A program made the position numbers and the translations under genes. Below, piece after piece: positions 32,984 to 42,716 of a DNA stretch of 64,000 nucleotides; position 1 is the first letter of the stretch, and every line of letters begins with the position of its first letter. Source of the DNA: Algoriphagus iocasae (lineage in GTDB: Bacteria; Bacteroidota; Bacteroidia; Cytophagales; Cyclobacteriaceae); the NCBI RefSeq assembly GCF_014206875.1, contig NZ_JACIJO010000003.1, positions 1,258,660-1,322,659 on the forward strand, given 5' to 3'. The notes below the pieces were generated by a model. The model saw only the letters and a program-made list of their open reading frames with translations, was not told the origin of the DNA and searched no databases.

Positions 32984-35389
32984 ATGAGAAAAATAATTTT
33001 ACTCGCAATGAGTATGGTTTGCTCTGTGCTTTCTTTTGCCCAGAATGGGCTAATAAAAGGAAGAATCGTAGACGAACTAGATAATAGCCCAGTCATAGGG
33101 GCGAATATAGTAGTGGTGGATTCTAACAAAGGAGTGATTTCTGACAATCAAGGTGAATTCACGATTCCTTGTAGTGGTTCTGTTCGATTAAAAATAACCC
33201 ACGTAGGATATAGAACTCTTACCAAAACCTTTGATTGTAGTACCTCGGAAATTTTAGAAATCCAACTGAAATCCAATGATCAGGAACTGGAAAAAGTCGA
33301 GGTCACAGCAAATGCCAATTCTAACAAATTACAATTGGAGCAACCTGTTTCCATTGTGGAAATGGATAATAGAGCCTTAAAAAGAGGAACGGGTCTTTTT
33401 ATGGATGACGCTATCAACACCAATGTTCCTGGAGTTTTTATGCAAAGGAGAACCCAGTCTGGAGGACAGCAAATCAATATCCGAGGATACGGTAGTGGCA
33501 TGGGATTCCGAGGAGTCAGTAACAACTTTGATGGGCAAGGAGTAAAAATGTATCTGAATGGAATTCCGATTACAGATGCTGAAGGAATCACCCTGATGGA
33601 TGATATTGACTATGGTTCAGTATCAAATACCTCTGTCTTGAAAGGTCCTTCTGGAACATTGTATGGATTGGCGATAGCAGGAGTCATCAACATGAAAACC
33701 GAACAGGCTCCCAAAAACAAAACCATTATTGGACAAGATGTGATGCTTGGAAATTATGGTTTGGTAAGATCAACAACCCGTTTGAGTATTGGAAATGAGA
33801 ACTCATCTATACTGGTTAATTACGGCAATCAGAAATACGATGGGTTTATGGATCATACCAAATCAACCAAGGATTTTGTGAACTTAACGGGAGATTTCAG
33901 ATTGAATGCGAAGCACAGTGTCAACACTTATTTTGGCTATGCCAATAGCTATGATGAAAGAAATGGTGAGTTGACCATAGAGCAGTACGAAACATTGGAT
34001 TATTCAGGAAATGCGCGATACATCAAAAACAACGCGCATTCGGCAGTGAAAACATTCCGAGCAGGAATTGGAAATACTTACCGCTTTAGTAATACAGTTT
34101 CTAATACAACTTCTCTTTTTGGCTCATCGCAAAGCTTGGATAACAGTTCAGCTGGTGGATGGACAGATAAATCACCATTGAATTATGGTCTTAGATCAGT
34201 ATTTGATTTGGATTTTGATCTTTCTGATCAAGTAAGTTTATCAGGAAATATCGGAGTGGAAGCACAAAAAATGAATGCCCAAACTGTTGGGTATGGTATG
34301 TCGGCTGATAGCACCAATCTTTCTGGATATAACATTATTACCAGCATCCGAAGTAATCAAGTGACCACAAGCTCTACGGCTTCCTATTTCACTCAATGGA
34401 CTTTAAAATTGCCAAATCAATTGAGTCTAACAGCTGGTCTAGGCATCAGCAATATGAAAATAAGTCTGGAGGATCGACTTTGGGGATTGTCCAACAATCA
34501 TCCTGGAAATGAGAAATTGAAAGTTTACGAAAAAAGCTACAATTCTCTGGTATCTCCAACTCTAGCGATTAACAAGGAAATCAATTCAAAAGCCTCTGTT
34601 TACGCATCTTATTCCACAGGCTACAAAGCTCCAGTCAGCAGCAATATCCTGATTTCAACGACTGGTGAATTGAATACCGGTTTAAAACCTGAGAAAGGAA
34701 CTCAGTTTGAAGTGGGAACAAAAGGAAATTTCGGAGACAACAAACTGTTTTACACGTTGGCGATCTTTCAAACTAAATTCCAGGACAAGTTCACCACCGT
34801 GACTGTTCAAAACCCTGATAATACGGCAACACTTTATTCCTATTTAGTGAATGGCGGTCAGTTGAATAACAAGGGAATTGAAGGGTATCTGAATTATAGA
34901 GCAATGGAGTCTTCCACAGGATTTATCAGATTACTTCAGCCATTTGTCAACTTCACTTATTCTGATTTCCAATACGAAGATTACCAATTTGAAAAAGTTG
35001 GTAAAAACTCTGAAGGTCAAGATATGACCGTCGTAGAAGATTATTCTGGATTAGCAGTTGCTGGAGTAGCGCCTTTTGTATTGAATGCAGGTGTAGATGT
35101 AGAAACCAATGTCGGATTTTATGGCAATGTTTATTTCAATTACAGAAGCAGTATGCCTTACACTTCAGATGGACTGAATGAAACAGATCCTTATGAATTG
35201 CTGAATTCCAAGATTGGATATCGTAAAAGCATCTCACATTTTGATTTGGATGTATATGTAGCTGCGAATAATATCACAGGTACCCAATATTACAACATGG
35301 TCTTTGTGAATCAGTTGCCTGATGCATATATCCCTACTCCAAATGAAATCAACTTCTTTGGGGGATTGAATCTAAAATATACCTTCTAA
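32984..35389 (+). CDS. TonB-dependent receptor of an iron-complex uptake operon
   Basis: An 801-residue outer-membrane transporter with a signal peptide (residues 1-20), a carboxypeptidase-like domain (about 24-100), a plug domain from about residue 118 with QQINIRGYGSGM, LNGIPITDAEG and VLKGPSGTLYG, and a barrel to the end. Typical heme-receptor FRAP/NPNL boxes were not found, so the ligand could be a siderophore or heme. It is followed by a substrate-binding lipoprotein, permease and ATPase, forming a complete outer- and inner-membrane route. Confidence 0.87.
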   Translation: MRKIILLAMSMVCSVLSFAQNGLIKGRIVDELDNSPVIGANIVVVDSNKGVISDNQGEFTIPCSGSVRLKITHVGYRTLTKTFDCSTSEILEIQLKSNDQELEKVEVTANANSNKLQLEQPVSIVEMDNRALKRGTGLFMDDAINTNVPGVFMQRRTQSGGQQINIRGYGSGMGFRGVSNNFDGQGVKMYLNGIPITDAEGITLMDDIDYGSVSNTSVLKGPSGTLYGLAIAGVINMKTEQAPKNKTIIGQDVMLGNYGLVRSTTRLSIGNENSSILVNYGNQKYDGFMDHTKSTKDFVNLTGDFRLNAKHSVNTYFGYANSYDERNGELTIEQYETLDYSGNARYIKNNAHSAVKTFRAGIGNTYRFSNTVSNTTSLFGSSQSLDNSSAGGWTDKSPLNYGLRSVFDLDFDLSDQVSLSGNIGVEAQKMNAQTVGYGMSADSTNLSGYNIITSIRSNQVTTSSTASYFTQWTLKLPNQLSLTAGLGISNMKISLEDRLWGLSNNHPGNEKLKVYEKSYNSLVSPTLAINKEINSKASVYASYSTGYKAPVSSNILISTTGELNTGLKPEKGTQFEVGTKGNFGDNKLFYTLAIFQTKFQDKFTTVTVQNPDNTATLYSYLVNGGQLNNKGIEGYLNYRAMESSTGFIRLLQPFVNFTYSDFQYEDYQFEKVGKNSEGQDMTVVEDYSGLAVAGVAPFVLNAGVDVETNVGFYGNVYFNYRSSMPYTSDGLNETDPYELLNSKIGYRKSISHFDLDVYVAANNITGTQYYNMVFVNQLPDAYIPTPNEINFFGGLNLKYTF

Positions 35390-35404
35390 AATTTAAGCTA
35401 TCTA

Positions 35405-35436
35405 AAACCTGCCTTCATCCATTTGGAGGCAGGTTT
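35405..35436 (+). terminator. Hairpin between the receptor and ABC genes
   Basis: A 10-bp perfect stem (AAACCTGCCT and its complement) with a 12-base loop is followed by only a weak T tract (TTTCTAAATTTT). It may reduce, rather than stop, expression of the ABC genes relative to the receptor. Confidence 0.6.
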
Positions 35437-35450
35437 CTAAATTTTCAGTT

Positions 35451-36326
35451 ATGAAGAACTATCTATTTGCATTGCTACTTCTCAGCACATTAATGGCCTG
35501 TGGAAGGTTTAGAAATAAGGATGAAAAACAAACCAATGAAGAGCGGATTGTTTGTATTTCGAAGCAGTATTCTGAATTCATTTTTGCTTTGGGGGCTGAA
35601 GAAAATATAGTTGCAGTTGATCTTTCCAGCACCTATCCACCAGAAATCAAAGATCTCCCAACCATTGGCTATCATCGGGCATTGAGCACTGAAACCATTT
35701 TAGCAATGAAACCCACCTTGATTCTCCATGACAATAACATTGGACCTGAGCAAGTGGTAAACCAGCTAGAAGAATTGAAAATCCCTATGAAGACTTTTGG
35801 CAGCTATGAATCAACTATTGCCGGAACGGACTCTTTACTTCGGGAAATGGGAAACTATTATGGCAAAGAAGAAAAGGCTGAAGAGCTCATTAAAAAACTA
35901 AATACGGATATGGAAAAAGCTTTGGCTGAGGCAGAAAAATTCAGCAGCAAGCCAAAGGTTTTGGTAATCCATTTTGGTAGGGCCTCGAATGTCTACTTGG
36001 TCATGACCAAATCCAGTACTGCTGCAAAAATGGTCGAATGGGCTGGGGGAGAAATGGCTGTAGAAGCTGAAAGCCAAATGAAACAATTATCTCCTGAGGT
36101 TGTGGCAGCTGCTAATCCAGACATCATACTTCTTACTGATTTTGGATATGATCAGTTGAGCCAGGGAAATGAAATCGAAAAACTTCCGGGAATCTCTGCC
36201 ACCAAAGCCTTTCAGAACAAGCAGATTTTCAGAGTGGAAGAGCATGACATGGTTTACCTAGGACCTAGAACAGGTGAAAATGTCCTCCGAATTCAAAAGC
36301 TAATTCACCCAGATGAATCCAAATAA
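35451..36326 (+). CDS. Iron-complex ABC transporter substrate-binding lipoprotein
   Basis: A 291-residue class III periplasmic binding protein. The lipobox STLMAC places the lipidated Cys at residue 17. The two-lobe fold is shown by RIVCISKQYSEFIFALG, ILAMKPTLILHDN and ANPDIILLTDFG. It delivers heme, siderophore-iron or cobalamin to the permease. The stop overlaps the permease start by 14 bases. Cobalamin is unlikely because there is no B12 riboswitch and the receptor is too large for BtuB. Confidence 0.85.
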   Translation: MKNYLFALLLLSTLMACGRFRNKDEKQTNEERIVCISKQYSEFIFALGAEENIVAVDLSSTYPPEIKDLPTIGYHRALSTETILAMKPTLILHDNNIGPEQVVNQLEELKIPMKTFGSYESTIAGTDSLLREMGNYYGKEEKAEELIKKLNTDMEKALAEAEKFSSKPKVLVIHFGRASNVYLVMTKSSTAAKMVEWAGGEMAVEAESQMKQLSPEVVAAANPDIILLTDFGYDQLSQGNEIEKLPGISATKAFQNKQIFRVEEHDMVYLGPRTGENVLRIQKLIHPDESK

Positions 36327-37341
36327 ATCTAAAGCGATTGGAGGGATTCTGATCATTCTCCTGGTGCTGATTTCTTTGTTTTCCGTAAAATTTGGGGCGG
36401 TGACTATATCGATTCAGGAAATCTGGAGTTCACTTTCCCATATTCTTGAAGGCACTGAAATCACAGATCTGAATGAGCGGATTTTCATGCAGATCAGATT
36501 GCCAAGAGTGATTATGGGAATTTTCGTTGGAGCGGCCCTGGCAGTGGGAGGAGTCTTGATGCAAGCTTTGTTCCGAAACCCAATTGTAGAACCAGGATTG
36601 ATAGGAACTTCAAGTGGAGCTGCATTTGGCGCTGCCTTGTACTTTGTATTGGGGGCAACGTTTGGTTTTCACTTTGGAGAATGGACTCTGCCAATCGCTG
36701 CTTGTATTGGAGGGATACTTTCTACTTTGATGGTTTTCTACCTTTCTCAGTCAAGGGAAGGTGGCAAGAGCTCCGTAGTTTCTTTATTGCTTACTGGTAT
36801 TGCCATCAATGCTTTATTCCTTAGCGGGGTTGGTTTTTTATCCTATATCGCAAGGGATCCACAAGCCCGATCTATTACCTTTTGGAACTTGGGAACACTC
36901 TCAGGTTCCTACTGGGAAGGTTTATACTTAGTGGCAGGAGTAACGGTTTGCTGTGTTTTGATCAGTTTAAGATATGCCAAACAACTCAATGCTTTGATGC
37001 TAGGAGAGCAGGAAGCCCAATTATTGGGAATCAGCATATTTCAATTGAAGATCAAAATCCTTTTGGTCAATGTGGTTATGGTCGCTGTCGCAACAGCATT
37101 TGTTGGGGTGATTGGTTTTGTGGGGTTGATTGTTCCCCATTTATTACGAATGTTAAATGGATCGGATAATCGATTTCTGATTTGGGCAGGGGCATTGTTG
37201 GGAGCGATTATTTTGACCGGGGCAGATTTAACTGCAAGATTGTTATTGGCTCCGGCAGAATTGCCAATCGGAATCGTCACCTCTCTAATTGGTGTACCCG
37301 TATTTATTATCCTTCTAAGACGTAGCAATTACTTTTTTTAA
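36313..37341 (+). CDS. FecCD-type iron-complex ABC permease
   Basis: A 342-residue polytopic membrane protein of the FecCD/BtuC family with about ten helices. Family signatures include IRLPRVIMGIFVGAALAVGG, QALFRNPIVEPGLIG and FVGLIVPHLLRML. It starts inside the end of the binding-protein gene and is separated by one base from the ATPase gene, so the three are translated from one message. A single permease gene implies a homodimeric channel. Confidence 0.92.
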   Translation: MNPNKSKAIGGILIILLVLISLFSVKFGAVTISIQEIWSSLSHILEGTEITDLNERIFMQIRLPRVIMGIFVGAALAVGGVLMQALFRNPIVEPGLIGTSSGAAFGAALYFVLGATFGFHFGEWTLPIAACIGGILSTLMVFYLSQSREGGKSSVVSLLLTGIAINALFLSGVGFLSYIARDPQARSITFWNLGTLSGSYWEGLYLVAGVTVCCVLISLRYAKQLNALMLGEQEAQLLGISIFQLKIKILLVNVVMVAVATAFVGVIGFVGLIVPHLLRMLNGSDNRFLIWAGALLGAIILTGADLTARLLLAPAELPIGIVTSLIGVPVFIILLRRSNYFF

Positions 37342-37342
37342 G

Positions 37343-38101
37343 ATGATTACACTAGAAAATTTATCCTTCGAAAAAAGCGGAAAGCAATTGGTGCAGGATG
37401 TTTCTGCAAACTTTGAAAAAGGTAAAATGCACTTGATTCTCGGACCTAATGGCGCAGGAAAATCGACATTAATCAAACTGATCAGTGGAGAATTAAAACC
37501 TAGTAATGGAACTGTGTTAATGGATGAAAAAAATCTTCATCACATTTCCATCAAAGAGCAAGCAAAAATTCGTGCGGTTTTATCTCAGAATATTGAATTG
37601 AGTTTTCCACTGGATGTGTCTCAGGTAGTTTTGATGGGGCGATTTCCTCATTATGAAGGAAGCCCCAATTCATTGGATATGAGGATTTGTGAAGAGTCGA
37701 TGAAGCTTTTCCGAGTGGATGAGATGAGAGATAGGAACTACTTAACACTGAGTGGGGGTGAAAAGCAAAGAGTACAATTTGCAAGAGTATTCGCTCAAAT
37801 TTGGCAGCCAGTTCAAGGAAAATCCAGGCTGTTACTCTTAGATGAACCCCTGACATTTCTGGATGTATTTTACCAATATGACTTGATGGATAAGATCCGA
37901 GAATTCATGGTCGAAAACCCTGATTTGACAGTATTGGGAGTGGTTCATGACTTGAATATCGCAGCAAAATATTCTGATACCATTATGCTATTAAAAAACT
38001 CAAAAGTCTTTGCAAAAGGTGCCTCTGATGATGTGTTAAATGAGAAGAATATCTATGAGGTTTTTGGAGTGGTAGTAGAAAATAAGTTTGAGATAAAGTA
38101 A
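37343..38101 (+). CDS. Iron-complex/heme ABC transporter ATPase
   Basis: A 252-residue ABC ATPase with Walker A GPNGAGKST, Q-loop VLSQNIELSF, signature LSGGEKQRV and Walker B LLLLDEP. The length and the FPHYEGSP segment resemble HmuV, the heme-import ATPase, though siderophore ATPases are close relatives. It completes the receptor-binding protein-permease-ATPase operon. Confidence 0.92.
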   Translation: MITLENLSFEKSGKQLVQDVSANFEKGKMHLILGPNGAGKSTLIKLISGELKPSNGTVLMDEKNLHHISIKEQAKIRAVLSQNIELSFPLDVSQVVLMGRFPHYEGSPNSLDMRICEESMKLFRVDEMRDRNYLTLSGGEKQRVQFARVFAQIWQPVQGKSRLLLLDEPLTFLDVFYQYDLMDKIREFMVENPDLTVLGVVHDLNIAAKYSDTIMLLKNSKVFAKGASDDVLNEKNIYEVFGVVVENKFEIK

Positions 38102-38143
38102 GTTTTTGGTTTGTGAAAACTCAATTTAAAACAAGGATCAAAT

Positions 38144-38188
38144 GGAATTGTAATCTGGTAAAATGTTACTCAAGAATACAATTCCTAT
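38144..38188. terminator. Hairpin between the ABC operon and the DEAD-box gene
   Basis: A 9-bp perfect inverted repeat, GGAATTGTA/TACAATTCC, spans a 24-base loop in the convergent gap. The long loop and lack of a T tract make it a moderate candidate for a shared terminator. Confidence 0.4.
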
Positions 38189-38195
38189 TTCCATC

Positions 38196-39506
38196 TTAAA
38201 TCAAATTAATTCTAACCTTTTTCTCTTTGAGCTTCGTCTGATTTACTTTCGGTATAAGCGATTCCACTTGATCTGTTTTTACCGCTACAAAGGCACAATC
38301 TGTTTTGAGTTCGATGACACCCAATTGATCTTGCTTTAGCTTGCCTTGTTTTAGGAACAAACCTGCAATATCTCCTTTGGAAATTTTATTGGTTCTTCCT
38401 CCAGAAATAAATAAAGTAGACCATTGGGATGGAGCGGGAAGCTTTGCTGAATTTAAAGTTTGCAATTCTGCATCAGCTGCAAAATTGGGCAACTTTTCCT
38501 TTTCATGCTGAAGGATAAAAGCTGTCCCTTCAGCATTCATTCTGGCAGTTCGGCCATTTCTATGAATGAATTCAGATTCACGATTTGGAAGTTGAAAATG
38601 AATGATAAAGCCCAATTCAGGCACATCAATTCCTCTGGCTGCCAAATCTGTGGCCAACAACAATCGATGAGTACCATTTCGGAATTTGATCAAAGATCGC
38701 TCACGATCCTGTTGTTCCATATCCCCATGAAAAGTGCCATGCGAGATTCCATGATCCAATAAATAATTACTGATCTGTTGGATGGAATCCTTGAAATTGC
38801 AAAAGATAATACCATTCTGCTGACCAAGATTGCTGATCAGTTGAACCAGTGTTTCCAGTTTAATTTTGGAAGGGGAGAGTACTCGCTTCACTTTCAGCTG
38901 GGAGATTTTCTCGCTTAAAAAATCGATTATAATGGATGATTTCAGCTGGACAAATTTCGGGATTTGAACGTCCTGAGTTGCTGAAGTCAGAATTCTTTTC
39001 TTCAAATGAGGAAGCATTTCAAGAATCAATTTCATTTCCACTTCGAAGCCTATTTCAAGCGACTTATCAAATTCATCCAATACCAAGGTTTTAATAAATC
39101 GTTTTTCGAAAGCTTCCCTTTGCAAATGATCAGCAACCCTTCCCGGAGTTCCTATCAAAACCGCTGGTCGGTGTTTGATCTCTATTCTATCTTTTGATCC
39201 AGCTCGACCACCATAAACCGCATTTACTTTGAATCCCGTGCCCATTTCATGCATCACCTGCTCAATCTGAATGGCAAGTTCACGGGAAGGAACAATGATG
39301 AGCAACTGAATTTCTGCGATTTGTTCATCCAGATTTTGAATCAAGGGAAGCAAGAAAGCCAGGGTTTTACCGGTTCCGGTTGGAGATAGAAGAATCAGGT
39401 CCTGATCGGTATTGATTGCTTCTTTTGCAGCCAATTGCATCGGATTAAGATTGGTAATACCTAGTTTAGAAAGAATATCAGCTTGGCTTTTGGTGGGATT
39501 CGACAT
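38196..39506 (-). CDS. DbpA-like DEAD-box RNA helicase with a DEFD motif
   Basis: A 436-residue RNA helicase. Motif I is SPTGTGKT (residues 41-48), Ia PSRELA, Ib TPGRV, III SAT, and VI HRNGRTAR. Motif II is VLDEFDKS (residues 142-149), so Ala is replaced by Phe. The C-terminal 75 residues match the DbpA/CsdA RNA-binding domain (ISGGRTNKISKGDIAGLF), which in E. coli DbpA recognises 23S rRNA. A role in ribosome assembly is therefore likely, but not proven. The -7 box lies 4 bases upstream of the ATG. Confidence 0.85.
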   Translation of the reverse strand: MSNPTKSQADILSKLGITNLNPMQLAAKEAINTDQDLILLSPTGTGKTLAFLLPLIQNLDEQIAEIQLLIIVPSRELAIQIEQVMHEMGTGFKVNAVYGGRAGSKDRIEIKHRPAVLIGTPGRVADHLQREAFEKRFIKTLVLDEFDKSLEIGFEVEMKLILEMLPHLKKRILTSATQDVQIPKFVQLKSSIIIDFLSEKISQLKVKRVLSPSKIKLETLVQLISNLGQQNGIIFCNFKDSIQQISNYLLDHGISHGTFHGDMEQQDRERSLIKFRNGTHRLLLATDLAARGIDVPELGFIIHFQLPNRESEFIHRNGRTARMNAEGTAFILQHEKEKLPNFAADAELQTLNSAKLPAPSQWSTLFISGGRTNKISKGDIAGLFLKQGKLKQDQLGVIELKTDCAFVAVKTDQVESLIPKVNQTKLKEKKVRINLI

Positions 39507-39510
39507 GCTG

Positions 39511-39518
39511 CAAAGATA
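39511..39518 (-). promoter_or_regulatory. -7 promoter box of the DEAD-box gene
   Basis: On the minus strand it reads TATCTTTG, matching TAnnTTTG, followed by CAGC and then the ATG at 39506. Transcription about 7 bases downstream would start at or inside the start codon, suggesting a leaderless mRNA. Confidence 0.5.
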
Positions 39519-39691
39519 GGTTCCTAAAATCTGGGAATTGGAAAAATAAATTAGGATTCAATTTTAACTCTTTTCAAATAGCCACAATATCAAGAACTGG
39601 AATGGCGATTCTTGAAATTTTGCCCCATATTTATCAGTAAACCTTTTTTAGCAGAGTACCCTTTTGCTTTTATACTTTTAATTGAAATAAA

Positions 39692-40699
39692 ATGAAAAAT
39701 AAAACCAGGCTAGTCCAACTCATCCATCCTTCACAAGGAAGAAAAATTGCATTGGTGCAAGAACCCAATTTAACACTCCTCAAAAATTACAATTCTGTTT
39801 ATCAGCTTGCCTTAGCGGCTATAGATTACAATCAGAAGTTACGCGAATTGATCCAACAAAGTCTTTCTGAGGAGAAACTTGACTATGATTCCATTTATCA
39901 AGGAAACAGCGAATGGAAATTATTACCCTCCTTTGATCATCCAGAATCCCCATTTTCTTGCATGGTTTCCGGTACGGGTCTTACACATCATAACAGTGCT
40001 TTAAACAGGCAAATGATGCATAGTCAAGCAGAGGAAAAACCTACTGACAGTTTAATCATGTATGAAATGGGAGTGAAGGGAGGAAATCCAGAGCCTGGCG
40101 AAATAGGAGTACAAGCAGAATGGTTTTATAAAGGAAATGGGTCTGTATTAAGAGCTCATGGAGAAAAGCTTCAGATTCCCTTTTTTGGGGATGATGGGGG
40201 AGAGGAACCGGAAATTGCAGGAGTTTATATCATTGACATAGAAGGAAATCCATTTCGGATTGGTTTGACCATTGGAAATGAGTTTTCAGACCATGTGATG
40301 GAAAAAAAGAACTACCTCTACTTAGCACCTTCAAAAATTAGAACTTGCTCGATTGGACCGGAATTGGTCATTGATGCCGATTTTGAAAGCTATACTGGTG
40401 AAGTGTCTGTTTCCCGAAAAGGAGAAACTGTCTGGAGTTCCAAAATCAATACAGGCCAACAGAATATGTGTCACAATTTGGCAAATCTGGAGTTTCATCA
40501 TTTCAAATACGATTCACATAGAATTCCCTTCCAATCCCATGTTCATTTTTATGGAGCAGATGCCTTTAGTTTTGGTAACAAAATCTTACTTGAGGAAGGA
40601 GATAAAATGACTGTGGCTTGGGAAGGAATGGGCAGAGCTTTGGTCAACTATCTAGAAATAGAAAAAGAAAAAAATCCTCAGGTAATAAAGAAGTTATAA
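39692..40699 (+). CDS. AraD1/GguC family protein (fumarylacetoacetase-like)
   Basis: A 335-residue fumarylacetoacetase-fold protein. The SGTGLTHHNSALNRQMM segment near residue 97 and the metal-binding acidic residues in GDDGGEEPEIAGVYI match the AraD1/GguC group, some members of which act on 2-keto-3-deoxy sugar acids such as keto-deoxy-arabonate. No sugar-catabolic neighbours were found, so the substrate is open. It is a single gene ended by a strong terminator. Confidence 0.75.
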   Translation: MKNKTRLVQLIHPSQGRKIALVQEPNLTLLKNYNSVYQLALAAIDYNQKLRELIQQSLSEEKLDYDSIYQGNSEWKLLPSFDHPESPFSCMVSGTGLTHHNSALNRQMMHSQAEEKPTDSLIMYEMGVKGGNPEPGEIGVQAEWFYKGNGSVLRAHGEKLQIPFFGDDGGEEPEIAGVYIIDIEGNPFRIGLTIGNEFSDHVMEKKNYLYLAPSKIRTCSIGPELVIDADFESYTGEVSVSRKGETVWSSKINTGQQNMCHNLANLEFHHFKYDSHRIPFQSHVHFYGADAFSFGNKILLEEGDKMTVAWEGMGRALVNYLEIEKEKNPQVIKKL

Positions 40700-40732
40700 G
40701 TAGTTCAAAAAGACTTTCAAGTTTAAATAAAA

Positions 40733-40765
40733 AAACCACGGGAAAATTCCCGTGGTTTCATTTTT
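40733..40765. terminator. Bidirectional terminator between AraD1-like and DUF2911 genes
   Basis: A near-perfect stem, AAACCACGGGAA and its complement, is flanked by A on the left and T on the right. It is shared by two convergent genes. Confidence 0.9.
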
Positions 40766-40779
40766 TCAGCTTTGTGGTT

Positions 40780-41286
40780 TTAAGAACCTAGCTTAGCAGA
40801 AGCTTTTCCATATTCCCATCTGATTTCGAAGCTAGATGGTTTCACTTCATATACCAATCGCTCTTCCATAGAAGAAGTCTGCTGAGATGGTACAGAAACT
40901 CTCAATACATCCTGACTGGCATCGTAATCAAATGCACCCCACTGCTTAGCTACCTTGTTGAAAATCAAGGTAGATTCTGTTTCACCTGGGATGATGAAGA
41001 AACCATAAGTTCCAGCTGGCAATTTCTTACCTTCTACCATGATATCTTTGGTAGTGGTGAAAGTAGTTGCTTCGTTTGCACCAGCTCTCCAAACTTCACC
41101 TAAAGGAACCAAATCCCCCCAGATCACTCTGCCTTTTACAGCAGGACTGCTATAGTTAATGGTGATTTTGGCATCTCCAACAGTACCTTCTGCTGTTTTT
41201 GCAGGACTTGCTTTCTCTTGAGCATTGGCTGCAAAGCCTACAAATGCAAGTAGTGCAAATGCTAAAAGACTCTTTTTAAAGTTCAT
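40780..41286 (-). CDS. Secreted DUF2911 family protein
   Basis: A 168-residue protein. The ATG at 41286 is chosen because it gives a normal signal peptide (MNFKKSLLAFALLAFVGFA), cleaved at NAQ; the frame is open further upstream without signal character. The mature part, with VWRAGANEATTF and LPAGTYGFFIIPG, is the hallmark of DUF2911, a small secreted beta-sandwich family of unknown function common in Bacteroidota. It may be cotranscribed with the oxidoreductase upstream. Confidence 0.9.
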   Translation of the reverse strand: MNFKKSLLAFALLAFVGFAANAQEKASPAKTAEGTVGDAKITINYSSPAVKGRVIWGDLVPLGEVWRAGANEATTFTTTKDIMVEGKKLPAGTYGFFIIPGETESTLIFNKVAKQWGAFDYDASQDVLRVSVPSQQTSSMEERLVYEVKPSSFEIRWEYGKASAKLGS

Positions 41287-41388
41287 TGTTATTGGTTTTA
41301 GATTTGTGTTCAAAATACAACAATTTATCAAAATTGAAAGTCTTCTAACCGACTTTATTAGAGACTTTAACAAAGCCGTCTATTTCTT

Positions 41389-42537
41389 TTAAATCTTTAC
41401 CCAAGCTTCTTTGGCATTACTTTCTACGATTGCTTCTCCGATGATCAATTCTCTCAATCCATCAGCAAATGTTGGGAAAGTAGGTGATTCAGGCTGTTTG
41501 CCTTCTCTCACAGCTGCATAAACTTCTTTGAACAATTGTTTAGAAGTGTCTGGGAATCCTTCTTGGTGACCTCCCGGGAAGCTTACCAATGAACGGGCTC
41601 CTTCATCAACCAAAGCTGGATCTTTCATCAAAATTGAATTTGCAGTGTCTCTCTTACCGATCCAAAGTTCGTTTGGTTTCTCAGCATTGAATTCATAATT
41701 GGCTTTGGAGCCAGAGATTTCAATATTCAGACGGTTTTTACGGCCTGCGTTTACCTGACTTACGACAATAGATCCTGTGCGTCCATTGTCAAAGCGAAGC
41801 ATAATGGTAGCGTAGTCTTCAGAAGTCACTTCATATTCCTCGTAATCCTTTGGATCAAGCGCTTTTCCAGAGAAGGATTCCACTGCTTTCAAAGGCTTTA
41901 GTCGGGTAGGGTGTACGATGGAGAAATCAGCCATTACAGCAGTGATTTTCAGACCAGTCACATACTCAGTCATATCCAATAAGTGCGACCCAATATCAGC
42001 CACTACTCTAGAACCACCAGATTGCTTTGGATCCAATCTCCAGCTGTAGTCAGTTTTGTGGATTAACCAATCCTGAAGGTAAGAACCCATCACAGAATAC
42101 ACATCTCCCAATTCGCCTTTTTGACGCATCACACGCATCTGGCGTACCATTGGGTAATATCTTAAGTTGAAATGAACTGCGTTGATCAATCCAGTTTCTT
42201 TAGCCACTTTCACAAGCTCTTCAGCTTCTTCAATGGTCATGGAAAGTGGCTTTTCACAAACCACATGTTTGCCAGCAAGCATACAAGCTTTTGCCTGCGG
42301 AAAGTGAAGGAAGTTTGGCGTACAAATATGTACTACATCAATGCTCTCATCCTTCAGCATATTTTCAAAAGTGTAAGCATTTGGGATTCCAAGCTCTGCG
42401 GCTTTGGCATCTGCTACCTCTTGATTCACTTCTACAAGGCCAGTTACCTCGATATTTGGAATTCTTCTAAGTGCTTCTAAATGAGCTGGGCCGATAAATC
42501 CGGTTCCCACGATAGCAGCTTTGATTGTCTGAGACAT
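41389..42537 (-). CDS. Gfo/Idh/MocA family oxidoreductase
   Basis: A 382-residue NAD(P)-dependent oxidoreductase. The Rossmann site AIVGTGFIGPAHLEAL is near residue 8, the EKPLSMT motif with the catalytic-region lysine follows, and the C-terminal domain contains GSHLLDM. Members oxidise sugars, inositols or related polyols. There is no signal peptide, so it is cytoplasmic. Neither neighbour names the substrate. Confidence 0.88.
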   Translation of the reverse strand: MSQTIKAAIVGTGFIGPAHLEALRRIPNIEVTGLVEVNQEVADAKAAELGIPNAYTFENMLKDESIDVVHICTPNFLHFPQAKACMLAGKHVVCEKPLSMTIEEAEELVKVAKETGLINAVHFNLRYYPMVRQMRVMRQKGELGDVYSVMGSYLQDWLIHKTDYSWRLDPKQSGGSRVVADIGSHLLDMTEYVTGLKITAVMADFSIVHPTRLKPLKAVESFSGKALDPKDYEEYEVTSEDYATIMLRFDNGRTGSIVVSQVNAGRKNRLNIEISGSKANYEFNAEKPNELWIGKRDTANSILMKDPALVDEGARSLVSFPGGHQEGFPDTSKQLFKEVYAAVREGKQPESPTFPTFADGLRELIIGEAIVESNAKEAWVKI

Positions 42538-42716
42538 AGGTTTTTTTAGGTTGAATTAAATAGAATTTTAAAATGTCAAATTAGGAAAAATGCTTTAAAA
42601 AAGAGGCATCTTGAGTTTATCAATTTTTTATCAAGTCTTTGATTTTTGTCTCGCATTTGGAAAAAAATCAATGAAATCAAGATTAATTACTGAAAATCAG
42701 GATACTTTGGAAACAA

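Noticed and set aside
40780..41373. Longer start for the DUF2911 protein
   Set aside because: The additional 29 residues precede a textbook signal peptide and show no signal or domain character.
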